Shown: positions 44,609-54,191 of the stretch, in pieces
How the letters are laid out: every line of letters begins with the position of its first letter
Position numbering within the stretch: position 1 is the stretch's first letter
Source: Saprospiraceae bacterium
GTDB taxonomy: Bacteria > Bacteroidota > Bacteroidia > Chitinophagales > Saprospiraceae
NCBI GenBank assembly: GCA_022448945.1
Contig: JAKVCV010000004.1
Location: forward strand, 1-64,000
DNA length: 64,000 nucleotides
Reading direction: 5' to 3'
Made by a program: the position numbers and the translations under genes
The notes under the pieces: generated by a model
The model's input: the letters and a program-made list of their open reading frames with translations, nothing else
Databases searched by the model: none
Told to the model about the DNA's origin: nothing

Positions 44609-46405
44609 TTACTTGAAGATGTATTCATTTGCCTCCAATAACATGTCGGCAACTTCTCTCCTCATATTTTTAGTGTTTAGGAATTCATGTTTGGTAAAAC
44701 GTTTTATACCCAACATTAACATCCTTTTAGTATCTCCATCTGCCCAGCTTGAAATTGCATTTTTTGCATGTAGCGCACAACGTTCAATAGCATCATTGAT
44801 ATATAATGAAGTCATTGTGATCTCACCTTTACATGCTTCTTCACCTCTTACATTACATGCTTTGGTAGTAGCTAAAACAGCAGATTCGCAGAGGTATATC
44901 TCAGACATGATATCAGCCATATTCATTAGAATTTCCTGTTCATGTTCTAAATCCTGCATAAGGCTCTGAATTGTTGCGCCAGAAACAGCAAGGAATAATT
45001 TTTTAAGATTGCTGATATAACCTTTTTCAACACTAAATAATCCAGTAACACTATTGCTTGATGAAGGCATACTCATCATTTCATTTTTAATCGCCATGGC
45101 AGGAGTCATTAAGTCAATTTTTCCTTTCATCGCTCTTTTTAGTAGCATATCAACCGTTAACATTCGGTTAATTTCATTGGTTCCTTCAAAGATTCTATTT
45201 ATTCTTGCATCTCTATAAGATGGAGCCATATACATTTCTTCAGAATATCCCATTCCACCATGTATTTGTAAACCCTCATCTGCACAATAGTCCAGGCATT
45301 CTGAACCGTATACTTTCAGTATTGCACATTCTATAGCATATTCTTCCGCAGCACCCAATAAAGCTTCTCCAAGTGATTTACCATCAGCAAGTAATTTGTG
45401 TTCCATTCTTGAGATGTCTCTCCCAGTTCTATGCATAGCACATTCAGTAACATATATTCTTGTAGCTTGCTCAGCAAGTTTGTATTTTATAGCACCAAAT
45501 GATCCAATATTTACACCAAATTGTTTTCTTTCATTAGCATATTGAATAGAAATTTGGCTTAAAAGTTTTGAACCACCAAGTACTCCAGCACATAATTTAA
45601 TCCGACCGATATTTAGTATGTTAAATGCAATTTTATGTCCTTTACCTATTTCACCTAATAAGTTCTCTGTTGGCACTTTTACGTTTTCAAAGAAAACTTG
45701 TCGAGTAGAAGAACCTTTTATTCCTAATTTTTTTTCTTCTGCACCTATAGATACGCCTTCCCAGTTTTTTTCAACAATAAATCCAGTGAATTTATCGCCA
45801 TCTACTTGAGCAAAAACTGTAAATACATCTGCAAAACCGGCATTTGTGATCCACATCTTTTGACCATTTAATTTATAGTGCGTCCCATCTTCCGACAACA
45901 CTGCATTCGTCTTTGCAGATAAAGCATCAGAACCAGATGTAGGTTCAGTCAGGCAGTAAGCTGCAAATTTATCTCCTGCGATGAGAGGGGGTAAGTATGT
46001 GCTTTTTTGTTCTTCATTGCCAAAATACAATATAGGTAGCATGCCAATTCCTGTATGAGCTCCGTGAGAAAGGGAGAATGACCTTGATGCAGCAAATGCT
46101 GATGTTATAGCCATATTAGTTTCAAAATTTTGCATAAATCCACCATATTCTTCAGGAAATGCAGTTCCTAGTAACCCTAAATCGCCAGCCTCTTTAAGTA
46201 ATTTTTTTGTTAAATCTATATCGAGTGATTCGATTTTCTCGGCCTGAGGAATAATTCGTTTTTCTATAAAATCATTGGTCATGGCAATAACCATGTTTTG
46301 TTCTTCAGTTAGATCTTCAACAATAAATACATTTGAAGGATCGGTTTCAGCGACTAAAAATTCTCCCCCCATTAGTATTTTTTGTTCTGTTTCCATTTTG
46401 TCCAT
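44609..46405 (-). CDS. Acyl-CoA dehydrogenase, VLCAD/ACAD9-type
   Basis: 598 residues, FAD flavoprotein that introduces the alpha-beta double bond in acyl-CoA during beta-oxidation. It has the SHGAHTGIGMLPILYFG and YCLTEPTSGSDA segments, WITNAGFADVF, and the catalytic base Glu407 in RIFEGTNEINRM. The protein extends about 190 residues past a short-chain dehydrogenase, like the C-terminal region of very-long-chain acyl-CoA dehydrogenase, so long acyl chains are the likely substrate. Single gene with its own terminator. Chain length is inferred from family. Confidence 0.92.
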   Translation of the reverse strand: MDKMETEQKILMGGEFLVAETDPSNVFIVEDLTEEQNMVIAMTNDFIEKRIIPQAEKIESLDIDLTKKLLKEAGDLGLLGTAFPEEYGGFMQNFETNMAITSAFAASRSFSLSHGAHTGIGMLPILYFGNEEQKSTYLPPLIAGDKFAAYCLTEPTSGSDALSAKTNAVLSEDGTHYKLNGQKMWITNAGFADVFTVFAQVDGDKFTGFIVEKNWEGVSIGAEEKKLGIKGSSTRQVFFENVKVPTENLLGEIGKGHKIAFNILNIGRIKLCAGVLGGSKLLSQISIQYANERKQFGVNIGSFGAIKYKLAEQATRIYVTECAMHRTGRDISRMEHKLLADGKSLGEALLGAAEEYAIECAILKVYGSECLDYCADEGLQIHGGMGYSEEMYMAPSYRDARINRIFEGTNEINRMLTVDMLLKRAMKGKIDLMTPAMAIKNEMMSMPSSSNSVTGLFSVEKGYISNLKKLFLAVSGATIQSLMQDLEHEQEILMNMADIMSEIYLCESAVLATTKACNVRGEEACKGEITMTSLYINDAIERCALHAKNAISSWADGDTKRMLMLGIKRFTKHEFLNTKNMRREVADMLLEANEYIFK

Positions 46406-46602
46406 TTTTTGTATTGATTAACTTTTTGGTTAAATTTTATAATTAATTAGACAAAAGTAACATTTTGTTTGGTAAAAAACAATTATTCTTCGCAACTTTC
46501 AATAACTTTTGAAATGTTCCCTGTTTTTTAATAGAATTAAACGTTGTTTTGATTTTATATAATGTTGTCATTAGTAGATTTTTTAATTGATATAGAATTT
46601 TC

Positions 46603-49600
46603 ATGCAGATTAATTTGATTGGTGTTTTTACAATATTGTTTTTTGTTTGTTCTGTTTCAACCGCACAGGATATTACTAAGGATGTTCTTTTAGAGGATCT
46701 CACTTATGCTGAATTAGATAGTTTTATGTATTTAGAATATAAGAGGGGTAACTATGGCAAAGCCATTCCTTATATGAAGGCAGGAAGGGAAAAAGCTAGA
46801 GTAGAGTTTGGTGCATATGATTCATTATATTTAGATTACACAATTAACCTTTCTTTTTTTTATAAGAAAAAAGGACAGTTTAAAAATGCTGAACCTTTAT
46901 TGCTAGAGGCAAAAAATGTCGTTGACAATTATTTTTCTGAAGAACATTCATTATACGCTACCACACTGAATCATTTGGCCAATTATTATCATGATGTAGG
47001 CAAATTGTTAAAAGCTGAGCTGTTATTGGTTAGGGCTACTAAAATACGTGCTAAAGTACTGGGTAGAAATCATACAAGTTATGCAACAAGTCTTAATAAT
47101 CTGGCACTTTTGTATCAGGAGGTAGGTAAATTCAGGAAAGCTGAAGAAATGTTGCTCGAGGCGCAGGAAATTTATGGAAAAAATTTGGGGAAAGAACATA
47201 CCAAATATGCGTCATGTATCAATAACCTGGCTACCTTGTACCAGCATATGGGTAGTTATGAACAGGCAGAACTCTTGTTTTTGGAAAACAAAAATATCCG
47301 ATTAAAAAAACAGGGGAAAGAACATCCTAGTTATGCAACAAGTCTTAGTCACTTAGGGCTTCTATATCAGGAAATAGGGCGTTTTGCTGAGGTAGAGCCC
47401 TTGTTGCTTGAAGCAAAAAAAATACGAGGCAAGGTTTTAGGTAAAAAGCACTATTATTATGCAAAAAGTTTGAATAACCTGGCATATTTTTACAAACGAC
47501 AGGGTGAATTTTTAAAGGCTGAAGCACTTTATCTGGAGGCATTGAAAATTAAAGAGGAGTCAATGGGTAAGAATCATTCTAGCTATGCCGTATATCTCAA
47601 TAATTTAGCGGTATTATATCAGGCAATGGGCAAAAATGATAAGGCAGAAAAATTATATATTGAGACTATAAAAATTGCTTCAAAGGTTTTTGGGAATGAT
47701 CATCCTAATCGTGCACGCTACTTAAAAAATTTAGCAGTGTTCTATAAATCAACAGATCGTTTAGAGGAGTCTTTTGATTATTGTATGGCTAGTATAGAAG
47801 CAAATTCTAAAGATATAGATACTAATATTATTGCTTTTGATGAATTGCCAAAATGCGATTATTATTCCAATCAACTTATAAATTCAACATTAAAGATTCT
47901 TTTGGATGTTGTCAAGAAAAAATACCAAAAAACGGGAGATATAACTTTGTTGAAAAGTCATTACAAGATCGTACAGGCAGCTATGCAACTCAATGAAAAA
48001 ATTCGTAATGACTTTACCAATGACAAAGATAAATTGAGAATCTTAAGAAATAATAGTGATTTTGTAAGAGAAGGTATTGAAACTGCTTTGCTTCTTCAAA
48101 AAGAACATTTTATCCGTGAAGCCTTTAGTTTTGCCGAACAGAATAAATCTATTTTATTGACCGATGCAGTTAAGGGAAATCGTGCAAGATCGCTGGGAGA
48201 CCTGCCCGACAGTCTTGTTGAAAAAGAAATTTTTTTTCAAAGAGAAATGACCGAGTTAAAGAAAAAACAGTTTAGTGCCCAAACGGTTGAGTCCAGAAAT
48301 AAAATAACACATTCTTTAACTGATTTAAATTTGGAAATTGATGTCTTTCTAAAAAGTATTAAAGACAAATATCCTAAATATCATAGTTTGAAATATGAAA
48401 ATATTACTGCTAAAGTTGAAGATATTCAGGATCTATTGAAAGAAAAGACTTTATTTATTGAATATTTTCAGTCAGATAGTGTTCTATACCTTTTTACTGT
48501 TAGCAGAAAAAAAGTAGCATTGTTTCCATTGAAAATAAGCAAATATTTATTAGCAGAAAAAATTAAGCAATTAAGATTTGCTTTGACCAATTATGATTTT
48601 TTTATAAAACAAAAACGTAAAGCTTTTAGCTTGTATATTGAAACTGCAAATTGGTTTTATAAAGAAATTCTTGAAGTTGGCATAGGAGATCAACTATTTG
48701 AAAATCTCATAATTGTTGCAGATGGTGAATTGGGACATTTGCCATTTGAAGCATTTTTGACGAAACCAGTTACGCAAAAAGAAGAAAGTTATAAAGATTT
48801 ACCTTATTTGGTGAATGATTTTAATATCAGTTATAATTATTCGGCAACTTTATGGAAAGAAAATTTAACAGCAAAAATGCGTAACAATAATTCAGAAATT
48901 TTAGCATGTGCTGCTTCATATTCTAAATCACATTCGGACACTCTTGCTGTTCGGGGAGGATATTTATTTAAACTTAGGAAAAAATTAAAACCATTACCTG
49001 CAGCTCAAAAGGAAATTCTTGCTTTGTCTGAAAACTTTGAGGGAGATTTTCTTTTGAATAAAGCTGCAAATGAAAAGTATATAAAAAAAGAGGGCCGTAA
49101 CTATGGTGTTATTCATCTTGCAATGCATGGTATTTTAGATCCAAGAACTCCTATGTTATCGAGTCTCGCTTTTACAGAAGATAATGATAGTATTGAAGAT
49201 AACTTTTTGCAGGCATTTGAGATTTCCAGACTAAAATTAAATGCGGATCTGATCGTTTTATCAGCCTGCGAAACAGGCTTTGGAGAATTTGAACAGGGGG
49301 AAGGAGTTGTATCATTAGCCCGTTCATTTATGTATGCAGGTGTCCCTAGTCTTCTTGTAAGTTTATGGCAGGTGAACGATGCTTCAACGGCAAAAATTAT
49401 GATTGCTTTTTATGAAAATCTTGACGGAGGAATGGACAAAGCTTCTGCTTTGAGACAGGCAAAGTTGAGTTATATAAAACAAACCAAAGGAATTGCAGCA
49501 CATCCTGCCTTCTGGTCGCCTTTTATTCAGTTGGGTGATAATACCCCTATATCCATTGCTACAAAAAATACTTTTAGATGGTCGTATGCTATTTGTTTTT

Positions 49601-49656
49601 TGTTTTTTTGTATTGTTTTAGGAATAATTATTAAAAAAAATAATAATACAGTATGA
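46603..49656 (+). CDS. Exported TPR-CHAT protein (caspase-like protease fold)
   Basis: 1017 residues. Signal peptide (LIGVFTILFFVCSVSTAQD), then about eight 42-residue kinesin-light-chain-type TPRs (about 70-400, for example SLNNLALLYQEVGKFRKAEEML), a helical linker (400-640), and a C-terminal CHAT domain with the His-Cys dyad His842 (LAMHGILD) and Cys889 (LSACETGFGE). A single C-terminal transmembrane helix follows (AICFLFFCIVLGIIIKK). With both a signal peptide and a tail helix, the TPR and CHAT domains should face the periplasm. CHAT proteins are cysteine peptidases or inactive relatives; some act in gasdermin-type or type III CRISPR defence, but no such partner is here. The barrel gene starts 45 nt later. 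Confidence 0.9.
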   Translation: MQINLIGVFTILFFVCSVSTAQDITKDVLLEDLTYAELDSFMYLEYKRGNYGKAIPYMKAGREKARVEFGAYDSLYLDYTINLSFFYKKKGQFKNAEPLLLEAKNVVDNYFSEEHSLYATTLNHLANYYHDVGKLLKAELLLVRATKIRAKVLGRNHTSYATSLNNLALLYQEVGKFRKAEEMLLEAQEIYGKNLGKEHTKYASCINNLATLYQHMGSYEQAELLFLENKNIRLKKQGKEHPSYATSLSHLGLLYQEIGRFAEVEPLLLEAKKIRGKVLGKKHYYYAKSLNNLAYFYKRQGEFLKAEALYLEALKIKEESMGKNHSSYAVYLNNLAVLYQAMGKNDKAEKLYIETIKIASKVFGNDHPNRARYLKNLAVFYKSTDRLEESFDYCMASIEANSKDIDTNIIAFDELPKCDYYSNQLINSTLKILLDVVKKKYQKTGDITLLKSHYKIVQAAMQLNEKIRNDFTNDKDKLRILRNNSDFVREGIETALLLQKEHFIREAFSFAEQNKSILLTDAVKGNRARSLGDLPDSLVEKEIFFQREMTELKKKQFSAQTVESRNKITHSLTDLNLEIDVFLKSIKDKYPKYHSLKYENITAKVEDIQDLLKEKTLFIEYFQSDSVLYLFTVSRKKVALFPLKISKYLLAEKIKQLRFALTNYDFFIKQKRKAFSLYIETANWFYKEILEVGIGDQLFENLIIVADGELGHLPFEAFLTKPVTQKEESYKDLPYLVNDFNISYNYSATLWKENLTAKMRNNNSEILACAASYSKSHSDTLAVRGGYLFKLRKKLKPLPAAQKEILALSENFEGDFLLNKAANEKYIKKEGRNYGVIHLAMHGILDPRTPMLSSLAFTEDNDSIEDNFLQAFEISRLKLNADLIVLSACETGFGEFEQGEGVVSLARSFMYAGVPSLLVSLWQVNDASTAKIMIAFYENLDGGMDKASALRQAKLSYIKQTKGIAAHPAFWSPFIQLGDNTPISIATKNTFRWSYAICFLFFCIVLGIIIKKNNNTV

Positions 49657-49701
49657 GTTTGCAGATCATATTCCCTTTTTGACAAAACTCAATTTATCTA
49701 A

Positions 49702-50538
49702 ATGCGTTTTTTTATTCTTTTATGTAGTTTTTTTTCTTTTCACAGTTATACCACTGCCCAATACAGTGAGGTAGGTTTACTCATTGGCATGACCAATTAT
49801 CTTGGTGACCTGGTGCCTCCTGAGGAGTATTTTTTAGGCACCAATCTAGGTCTTGGTGCAACATATCAGTATAATATTACAGATAGAATTTCTGTACGTG
49901 GCAATTGTATATGGGGACAAATATCAGGTAGTGATCATAATTCTTCGTATAATTCTGGACGTCGACAACGCAACTTGGATTTTCATTCTCATATATTAGA
50001 ATTCTCTGCTCTAGCGCAGATAAATATACTTAGATTTCATCCTCAAAGAAAATTCAAACCCATTACCCCTTTTATTTTTTTGGGGATAGGGTTGTTTCAT
50101 TTTAATCCCTCAACGATCTATAAAAATGAACGTGTCTTTCTACAGCCTCTGGGGACAGAAGGGCAGGGCATGGACGGTTACCCACCGAAATATAATATCT
50201 GGGAAATATCTATCCCAGCAGGTATAGGGATAAAGTTTTCTCTTACTAAACATATTAATTTGTCTCTGGAATTTGGCTTGAGAAAAACATTTACAGATTA
50301 CCTTGATGATGTTAGTGGTGACTATGTAGGTTTGACCGAACTTTGGGCAGGTAATGGACTCATGGCTAAAAATCTTTCTAACAGAACTTATGATGAGCAC
50401 GGTAATCAAATCGAATTGAAAGGCACCCCCAGAGGATATTCGGCAAAGGATTGGTATGCCTTTTTCGGTATTTCTGTGTCGTATAGTTTTCAAAAAAATG
50501 TTTATTTTAAGAACACGAAAAGAAAACGTAAAAAATAA
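49702..50538 (+). CDS. DUF6089 outer-membrane barrel protein
   Basis: 278 residues: signal peptide (FILLCSFFSFHSYTTAQ), then an outer-membrane beta-barrel with the Bacteroidota DUF6089 hallmarks EVGLLIGMTNYLGDL near the start of the mature chain and repeated amphipathic strands (LGLGATYQYNITDRISVRG, PFIFLGIGLFHFN, IPAGIGIKFSLTKHINLSLE). Expected to lie in the outer membrane as an 8- to 10-stranded barrel. Function is unknown. It follows the CHAT gene by 45 nt and precedes the sphingomyelinase-like gene by 28 nt on the same strand. Confidence 0.85.
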   Translation: MRFFILLCSFFSFHSYTTAQYSEVGLLIGMTNYLGDLVPPEEYFLGTNLGLGATYQYNITDRISVRGNCIWGQISGSDHNSSYNSGRRQRNLDFHSHILEFSALAQINILRFHPQRKFKPITPFIFLGIGLFHFNPSTIYKNERVFLQPLGTEGQGMDGYPPKYNIWEISIPAGIGIKFSLTKHINLSLEFGLRKTFTDYLDDVSGDYVGLTELWAGNGLMAKNLSNRTYDEHGNQIELKGTPRGYSAKDWYAFFGISVSYSFQKNVYFKNTKRKRKK

Positions 50539-50566
50539 TTAATTCTAAAACCTGAATCTTACGGAA

Positions 50567-51466
50567 ATGTATAATAAATTTATTTTCGCATTTGTAGTTT
50601 TTGTTTTGTCTTATGCTTTAAGTACAGTAGCGCAGACACAAGATCCTAAAACAGTAGCGCGGGCTAAAATAGTAACCTGGAACATTCAGATGCTTCCAAA
50701 TTCTTTAGCGTTTTTGTCTAATGCGTTACGAAAAAAACAGTGTGTCAGGACGCCTTGGATCATTGATCATTGTTTGAAAAAAGATTATGATGTCATCGTT
50801 TTTCAGGAGGTATTTGATCTTGATATCAAAAGAAAGTTAAAAAAGGGTCTCAAAGATTCCTATCCCTATCAGGTAAACACAAAAACCAAAGCAGGTCGAA
50901 TAATAAGTAATGGAATTTTAATTGTCAGCCGTTTGCCGATGAAATATATTGATCATGTGATTTATGCTAAGGGGGCACATACTGATGGTTTTTCAGCAAA
51001 GGGATGTACGTTGGTAGAAGTGGAAAAAAAAGACTTGAAGTTTCATATTGCTGGCACCCACCTGCAATCCGGTGGGTCTAAGGCGGCGATTATGCATCGC
51101 GATTTGCAGTTTCAGGAAATTAGAAATCTTTTAGATAGTAATATTTTAGATCAGGTTCCTGTTTTTGTGATGGGAGATATGAATACCCGTAAATCCAATA
51201 CCGAAAAATATCCCAAGATGATTGAAGTAATAGGTGTTAATGATTATCCACTTGATGAAAGCGCACCATATACCTATGATGCTAATAACTCCTGGAACAA
51301 TAATGATGTTCCAGTTCAGATCGACTATGTTCTTCTGCAGGCTCGAAAAACCAATACAAAGATCCTAAAACAGAAAGTCCTTAGGCCTAAACACAATTAT
51401 AAAGGTAAACCAATGGATCTTGCCGACCATTATGGAATCGTTGCTGAAATAGAGGTTTCAAATTGA
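50567..51466 (+). CDS. Secreted sphingomyelinase-C-like phosphodiesterase
   Basis: 299 residues of the endonuclease/exonuclease/phosphatase fold with a signal peptide (FVVFVLSYALSTVAQT). Catalytic set: Asn39 (TWNI), Glu81 (QEVFD), His165 (GTHLQ), Asp204 and Asn206 (MGDMN), and Asp287-His288 (LADHYG). The segments QEVFDLD, LIVSRLPM, and YAKGAHTDGFSAKG closely parallel bacterial neutral sphingomyelinase C (which has NEVFD, IVSKWPI, and FAKGCGPDNLSNKG). It lacks the T9SS tail, so it is periplasmic or secreted otherwise. It would cleave sphingomyelin or a related phospho-lipid head group, or act as a nuclease; substrate is inferred. Last gene of the CHAT cassette. Confidence 0.8.
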   Translation: MYNKFIFAFVVFVLSYALSTVAQTQDPKTVARAKIVTWNIQMLPNSLAFLSNALRKKQCVRTPWIIDHCLKKDYDVIVFQEVFDLDIKRKLKKGLKDSYPYQVNTKTKAGRIISNGILIVSRLPMKYIDHVIYAKGAHTDGFSAKGCTLVEVEKKDLKFHIAGTHLQSGGSKAAIMHRDLQFQEIRNLLDSNILDQVPVFVMGDMNTRKSNTEKYPKMIEVIGVNDYPLDESAPYTYDANNSWNNNDVPVQIDYVLLQARKTNTKILKQKVLRPKHNYKGKPMDLADHYGIVAEIEVSN

Positions 51467-51561
51467 TATTCTGATTGGGCTATTTTTATTTTCTAAATTT
51501 GTGTATTGCCTTTTGGGGTATTTGGTTAAAGCACAAGACAAGCAATATAGATCTAGAATTA

Positions 51562-52317
51562 TTACTCTTGATTGCGCCGAGGCAATTCAAATTTGCGTTT
51601 CAAAGTAAAACTCTGCCCTAAATAAACTTCACGGACTTTTTCGTCATTTGCCAACTCTTCAGATGTTCCTTCCCTGAAAATACTACCATCAACCATTATG
51701 TAGGAACGGTCAGTAATGGAAAGGGTTTGTTCGACACTATGATCCGTGATCAGGATTCCAATGTTTCTTTGTTTAAGCTTATAAATTATCGATTGTATAT
51801 CTTCTACTGCAATAGGGTCAATACCGGCAAAGGGTTCATCAAGCAGTATGAATTTTGGATTTACTGCCAGGGATCTGGCTATTTCTGTACGTCTGCGTTC
51901 GCCTCCCGATAAGGTATCTCCATTATTTTTTCTGACTTTATGTAAAGAGAATTCATCTATAAGCAGTTCTAATTTTTTCTGCTGTTCTTTTTTGGATAGA
52001 TTGGTCATCTCCAGAACAGCACGGATATTGTTTTCTACCGATAATTTCCTGAAAATTGAAGATTCCTGAGGCAAGTAGCCAATTCCTAACTTAGCACGTT
52101 GGTACATGGGTAGTTTTGTGATGTTTTTACCATCTATAAATACCTGGCCACGGTTTGGCTGTACAAAGCCCACTGTCATATAAAAAGTAGTTGTTTTCCC
52201 AGCGCCGTTAGGTCCAAGAAGCCCTACTATTTCACCTTGGTCAACTTGTATGGATACATGTTTTACAACTGCTCTGTTTCCATATTTTTTTACTAAATTT
52301 TCTGAGCGGAGTTGCAT
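51562..52317 (-). CDS. lptB: Lipopolysaccharide export ABC transporter ATPase LptB
   Basis: 251 residues, cytosolic ATPase of the LptB2FG complex that drives LPS from the inner membrane to the outer membrane bridge. Walker [16 protein letters not shown], signature LSGGERRR, Walker [11 protein letters not shown], and H-loop TDHS (DHSVEQTL). The [12 protein letters not shown] stretch around the Q-loop is characteristic for LptB. A basic C-terminal tail is seen ([12 protein letters not shown]). No other lpt gene is adjacent. Upstream lies the alanine dehydrogenase gene, 85 nt away on the same strand. Confidence 0.95.
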   Translation of the reverse strand: MQLRSENLVKKYGNRAVVKHVSIQVDQGEIVGLLGPNGAGKTTTFYMTVGFVQPNRGQVFIDGKNITKLPMYQRAKLGIGYLPQESSIFRKLSVENNIRAVLEMTNLSKKEQQKKLELLIDEFSLHKVRKNNGDTLSGGERRRTEIARSLAVNPKFILLDEPFAGIDPIAVEDIQSIIYKLKQRNIGILITDHSVEQTLSITDRSYIMVDGSIFREGTSEELANDEKVREVYLGQSFTLKRKFELPRRNQE

Positions 52318-52401
52318 GCTGTTTAAAATAAATGAAGTGAAAGTTGTCGGTTGTTAACTAATGCAAATAAAGGATAAATTTTTAATAAAATCAATCATAT
52401 G

Positions 52402-53625
52402 TTAAAGATTAGAAGCTAATAGAAGATTCAGATCGGTATATTTAACATTGAAAAACTGACTTAGATACATATTTGTTAAGCAGCCTTTATACATATAGAC
52501 TCCGTTTCTGAAGCCGGGAGAAGAGTGAAGTAGTGCTTCTATGCCTTGTGTACCGCCAGCATCCAGAAAAAAGGGTGTTAGGATATTGCTGATTGCTTTT
52601 GAACTGGTTTGAGGAATCCGTGCAACAATATTTGGCACACAATAGTGAATCACATCATATTTAATAAAAGTGGGCTTGTTCAGGCTTGTTAATTTTGAAG
52701 TAGCAAAACAGCCTCCCTGATCAATGCTAACATCAATAATAACGGCTCCGGCTTTCATATTCTGTACCATTTTGTCGCTTACTAAAACAGGGGTTCTCCC
52801 GGTTTTTGAGTGTATTGCACCAATAACAACATCTGCATCACAAAGTTCTTTTTCCATTTCTGGAGAATTAAAAGTGCCGGTATATAATTTGTTGTGCAAT
52901 CCATTTTGCAAACGCATCAATTTTCGGATTTGGTTGTCAAAAACCCGTACTTCTGCACCATAACCCAGGGCTACTTTTGTTGCCGATTCTGCTACTACAC
53001 CAGCACCCAAAATAACAACTTTTGCAGGTGAAACCCCCGATATGCCGCCGAGTAATACACCTCGACCATTGTTGGTCTTCATCATTAATTGTGCAGCAGT
53101 TTGCATAGCAAGGATGCCTGCCATTCCTGACATTACCCTTACAAAAGGAAAAATGCCCGATTGATCCTTCATGTATTCCATAGCCATAGCCGTAACCCGC
53201 TTTTCTTTTAAACGGTATATATATTCTTCAGTTAAAGAGGGTAGATGTATGGGAGAAATAATAATTTGGTCGGGAAAGGAAAGGTCAATTTCTTCAAGAG
53301 AAGGAGGAGCAACTTTAAGGATAACATTCGCTTTGAAAACTTCCTCGCGACTCGAAGCAATCTCTGCACCGGCTTCCGAATAATCCAGGTCATAGAAAGA
53401 TGAATCCTCGCCAGCACCTTCTTCTACTACAACACGATGCCCGGCATTGACCAATGTTTTTACTGAATAGGGACTCAGGGCAATTCGATTCTCTTGAAAT
53501 GAAGTTTCTTTTGGCAGCCCAATAAACAGCTTTTCCTTTTTGTAAGGAATTTCCAAACATTCTTCTTTTGGAAGATATAAACCCTGCGTTAAACTATCGG
53601 GTATGTTTATCTTTTTCTTTCCCAT
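52402..53625 (-). CDS. ald: Alanine dehydrogenase
   Basis: 407 residues, longer at the N-terminus than the 370-residue B. subtilis enzyme, as common in Bacteroidota. AlaDH/PNT family: NAD-dependent oxidative deamination of L-alanine to pyruvate and ammonia. The pattern IGLPKETSFQENRIALSP opens the catalytic N-domain; LGAGVVAESATKVALGYGAEVRVFD is the NAD-binding Rossmann segment; CVPNIVARIPQTSS is the C-terminal active-site loop. A transhydrogenase alpha subunit is excluded because no membrane domain or PntB partner is present. Lies 85 nt upstream of lptB on the minus strand. Confidence 0.92.
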   Translation of the reverse strand: MGKKKINIPDSLTQGLYLPKEECLEIPYKKEKLFIGLPKETSFQENRIALSPYSVKTLVNAGHRVVVEEGAGEDSSFYDLDYSEAGAEIASSREEVFKANVILKVAPPSLEEIDLSFPDQIIISPIHLPSLTEEYIYRLKEKRVTAMAMEYMKDQSGIFPFVRVMSGMAGILAMQTAAQLMMKTNNGRGVLLGGISGVSPAKVVILGAGVVAESATKVALGYGAEVRVFDNQIRKLMRLQNGLHNKLYTGTFNSPEMEKELCDADVVIGAIHSKTGRTPVLVSDKMVQNMKAGAVIIDVSIDQGGCFATSKLTSLNKPTFIKYDVIHYCVPNIVARIPQTSSKAISNILTPFFLDAGGTQGIEALLHSSPGFRNGVYMYKGCLTNMYLSQFFNVKYTDLNLLLASNL

Positions 53626-54191
53626 TCAATTATAAGGTTTGCAAATTTTTAATGCTTAAGTTAATCAACTTATAGCAACTGGATGATAGCAATAATGATT
53701 GTTTCTGGTAATTCTTTCAGTTTCCTGTTTGTGTATTCAGTTGGTTATTTTCTACGAAAACCTGTTCCCTCAAAATTAATAAAATGTGAAAAAAGCGCAT
53801 GCTCTTATAACAAAATAAGACATATATTAAAAATCATAAGACGTTAGTAATCTATTTGTTACGAGAAAAAATAAGCTGATTTTATTATTTTTTTATCAGA
53901 TGAAAGGGACTTCTATTATATTGTAATATAATGAAGAAATCCGACTTATTGAATATAAAATCACATTTTTTGCTTGGATTTCACTAAAAAAGAGGTCTTT
54001 TTTTGATGATTTCTAGTTAAAATCGCGATTTTCTCATAAAAAAAGACTATATTTATATATACGTAAAGTCAGTTGTTTTTATTGTGAACTGTCTTTTTAC
54101 AGGGACCTGTGAATTTCAGTATTTTATCTGAAAGCAGCAACTTTCGCTTTAATGAGCGATAGAATTGTTCCTTTAAACTTGTGATTTTTTT
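53626..54191. other. Divergent intergenic region between ald and gmk
   Basis: 566 nt, AT-rich, with no supportable ORF. It contains the palindrome at 54019-54032 and, closer to gmk, short hairpins such as TCGCT/AGCGA around 54149-54165. It must carry both promoters; I see no clear -33/-7 pair. In other bacteria a yicC-family gene often precedes gmk, but none is present here. Confidence 0.5.
54019..54032. promoter_or_regulatory. 14-bp palindrome upstream of gmk
   Basis: AAAATCGCGATTTT is a perfect palindrome 160 nt upstream of the gmk start. CGCG is rare in this AT-rich DNA, so a protein-binding site is possible. No other evidence. Confidence 0.25.

Noticed and set aside
46603-49656. CHAT gene as part of a gasdermin or type III CRISPR (craspase) defence system
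   Set aside because: There is no gasdermin, CRISPR array or cas gene nearby, and the protein carries a signal peptide placing it outside the cytoplasm.
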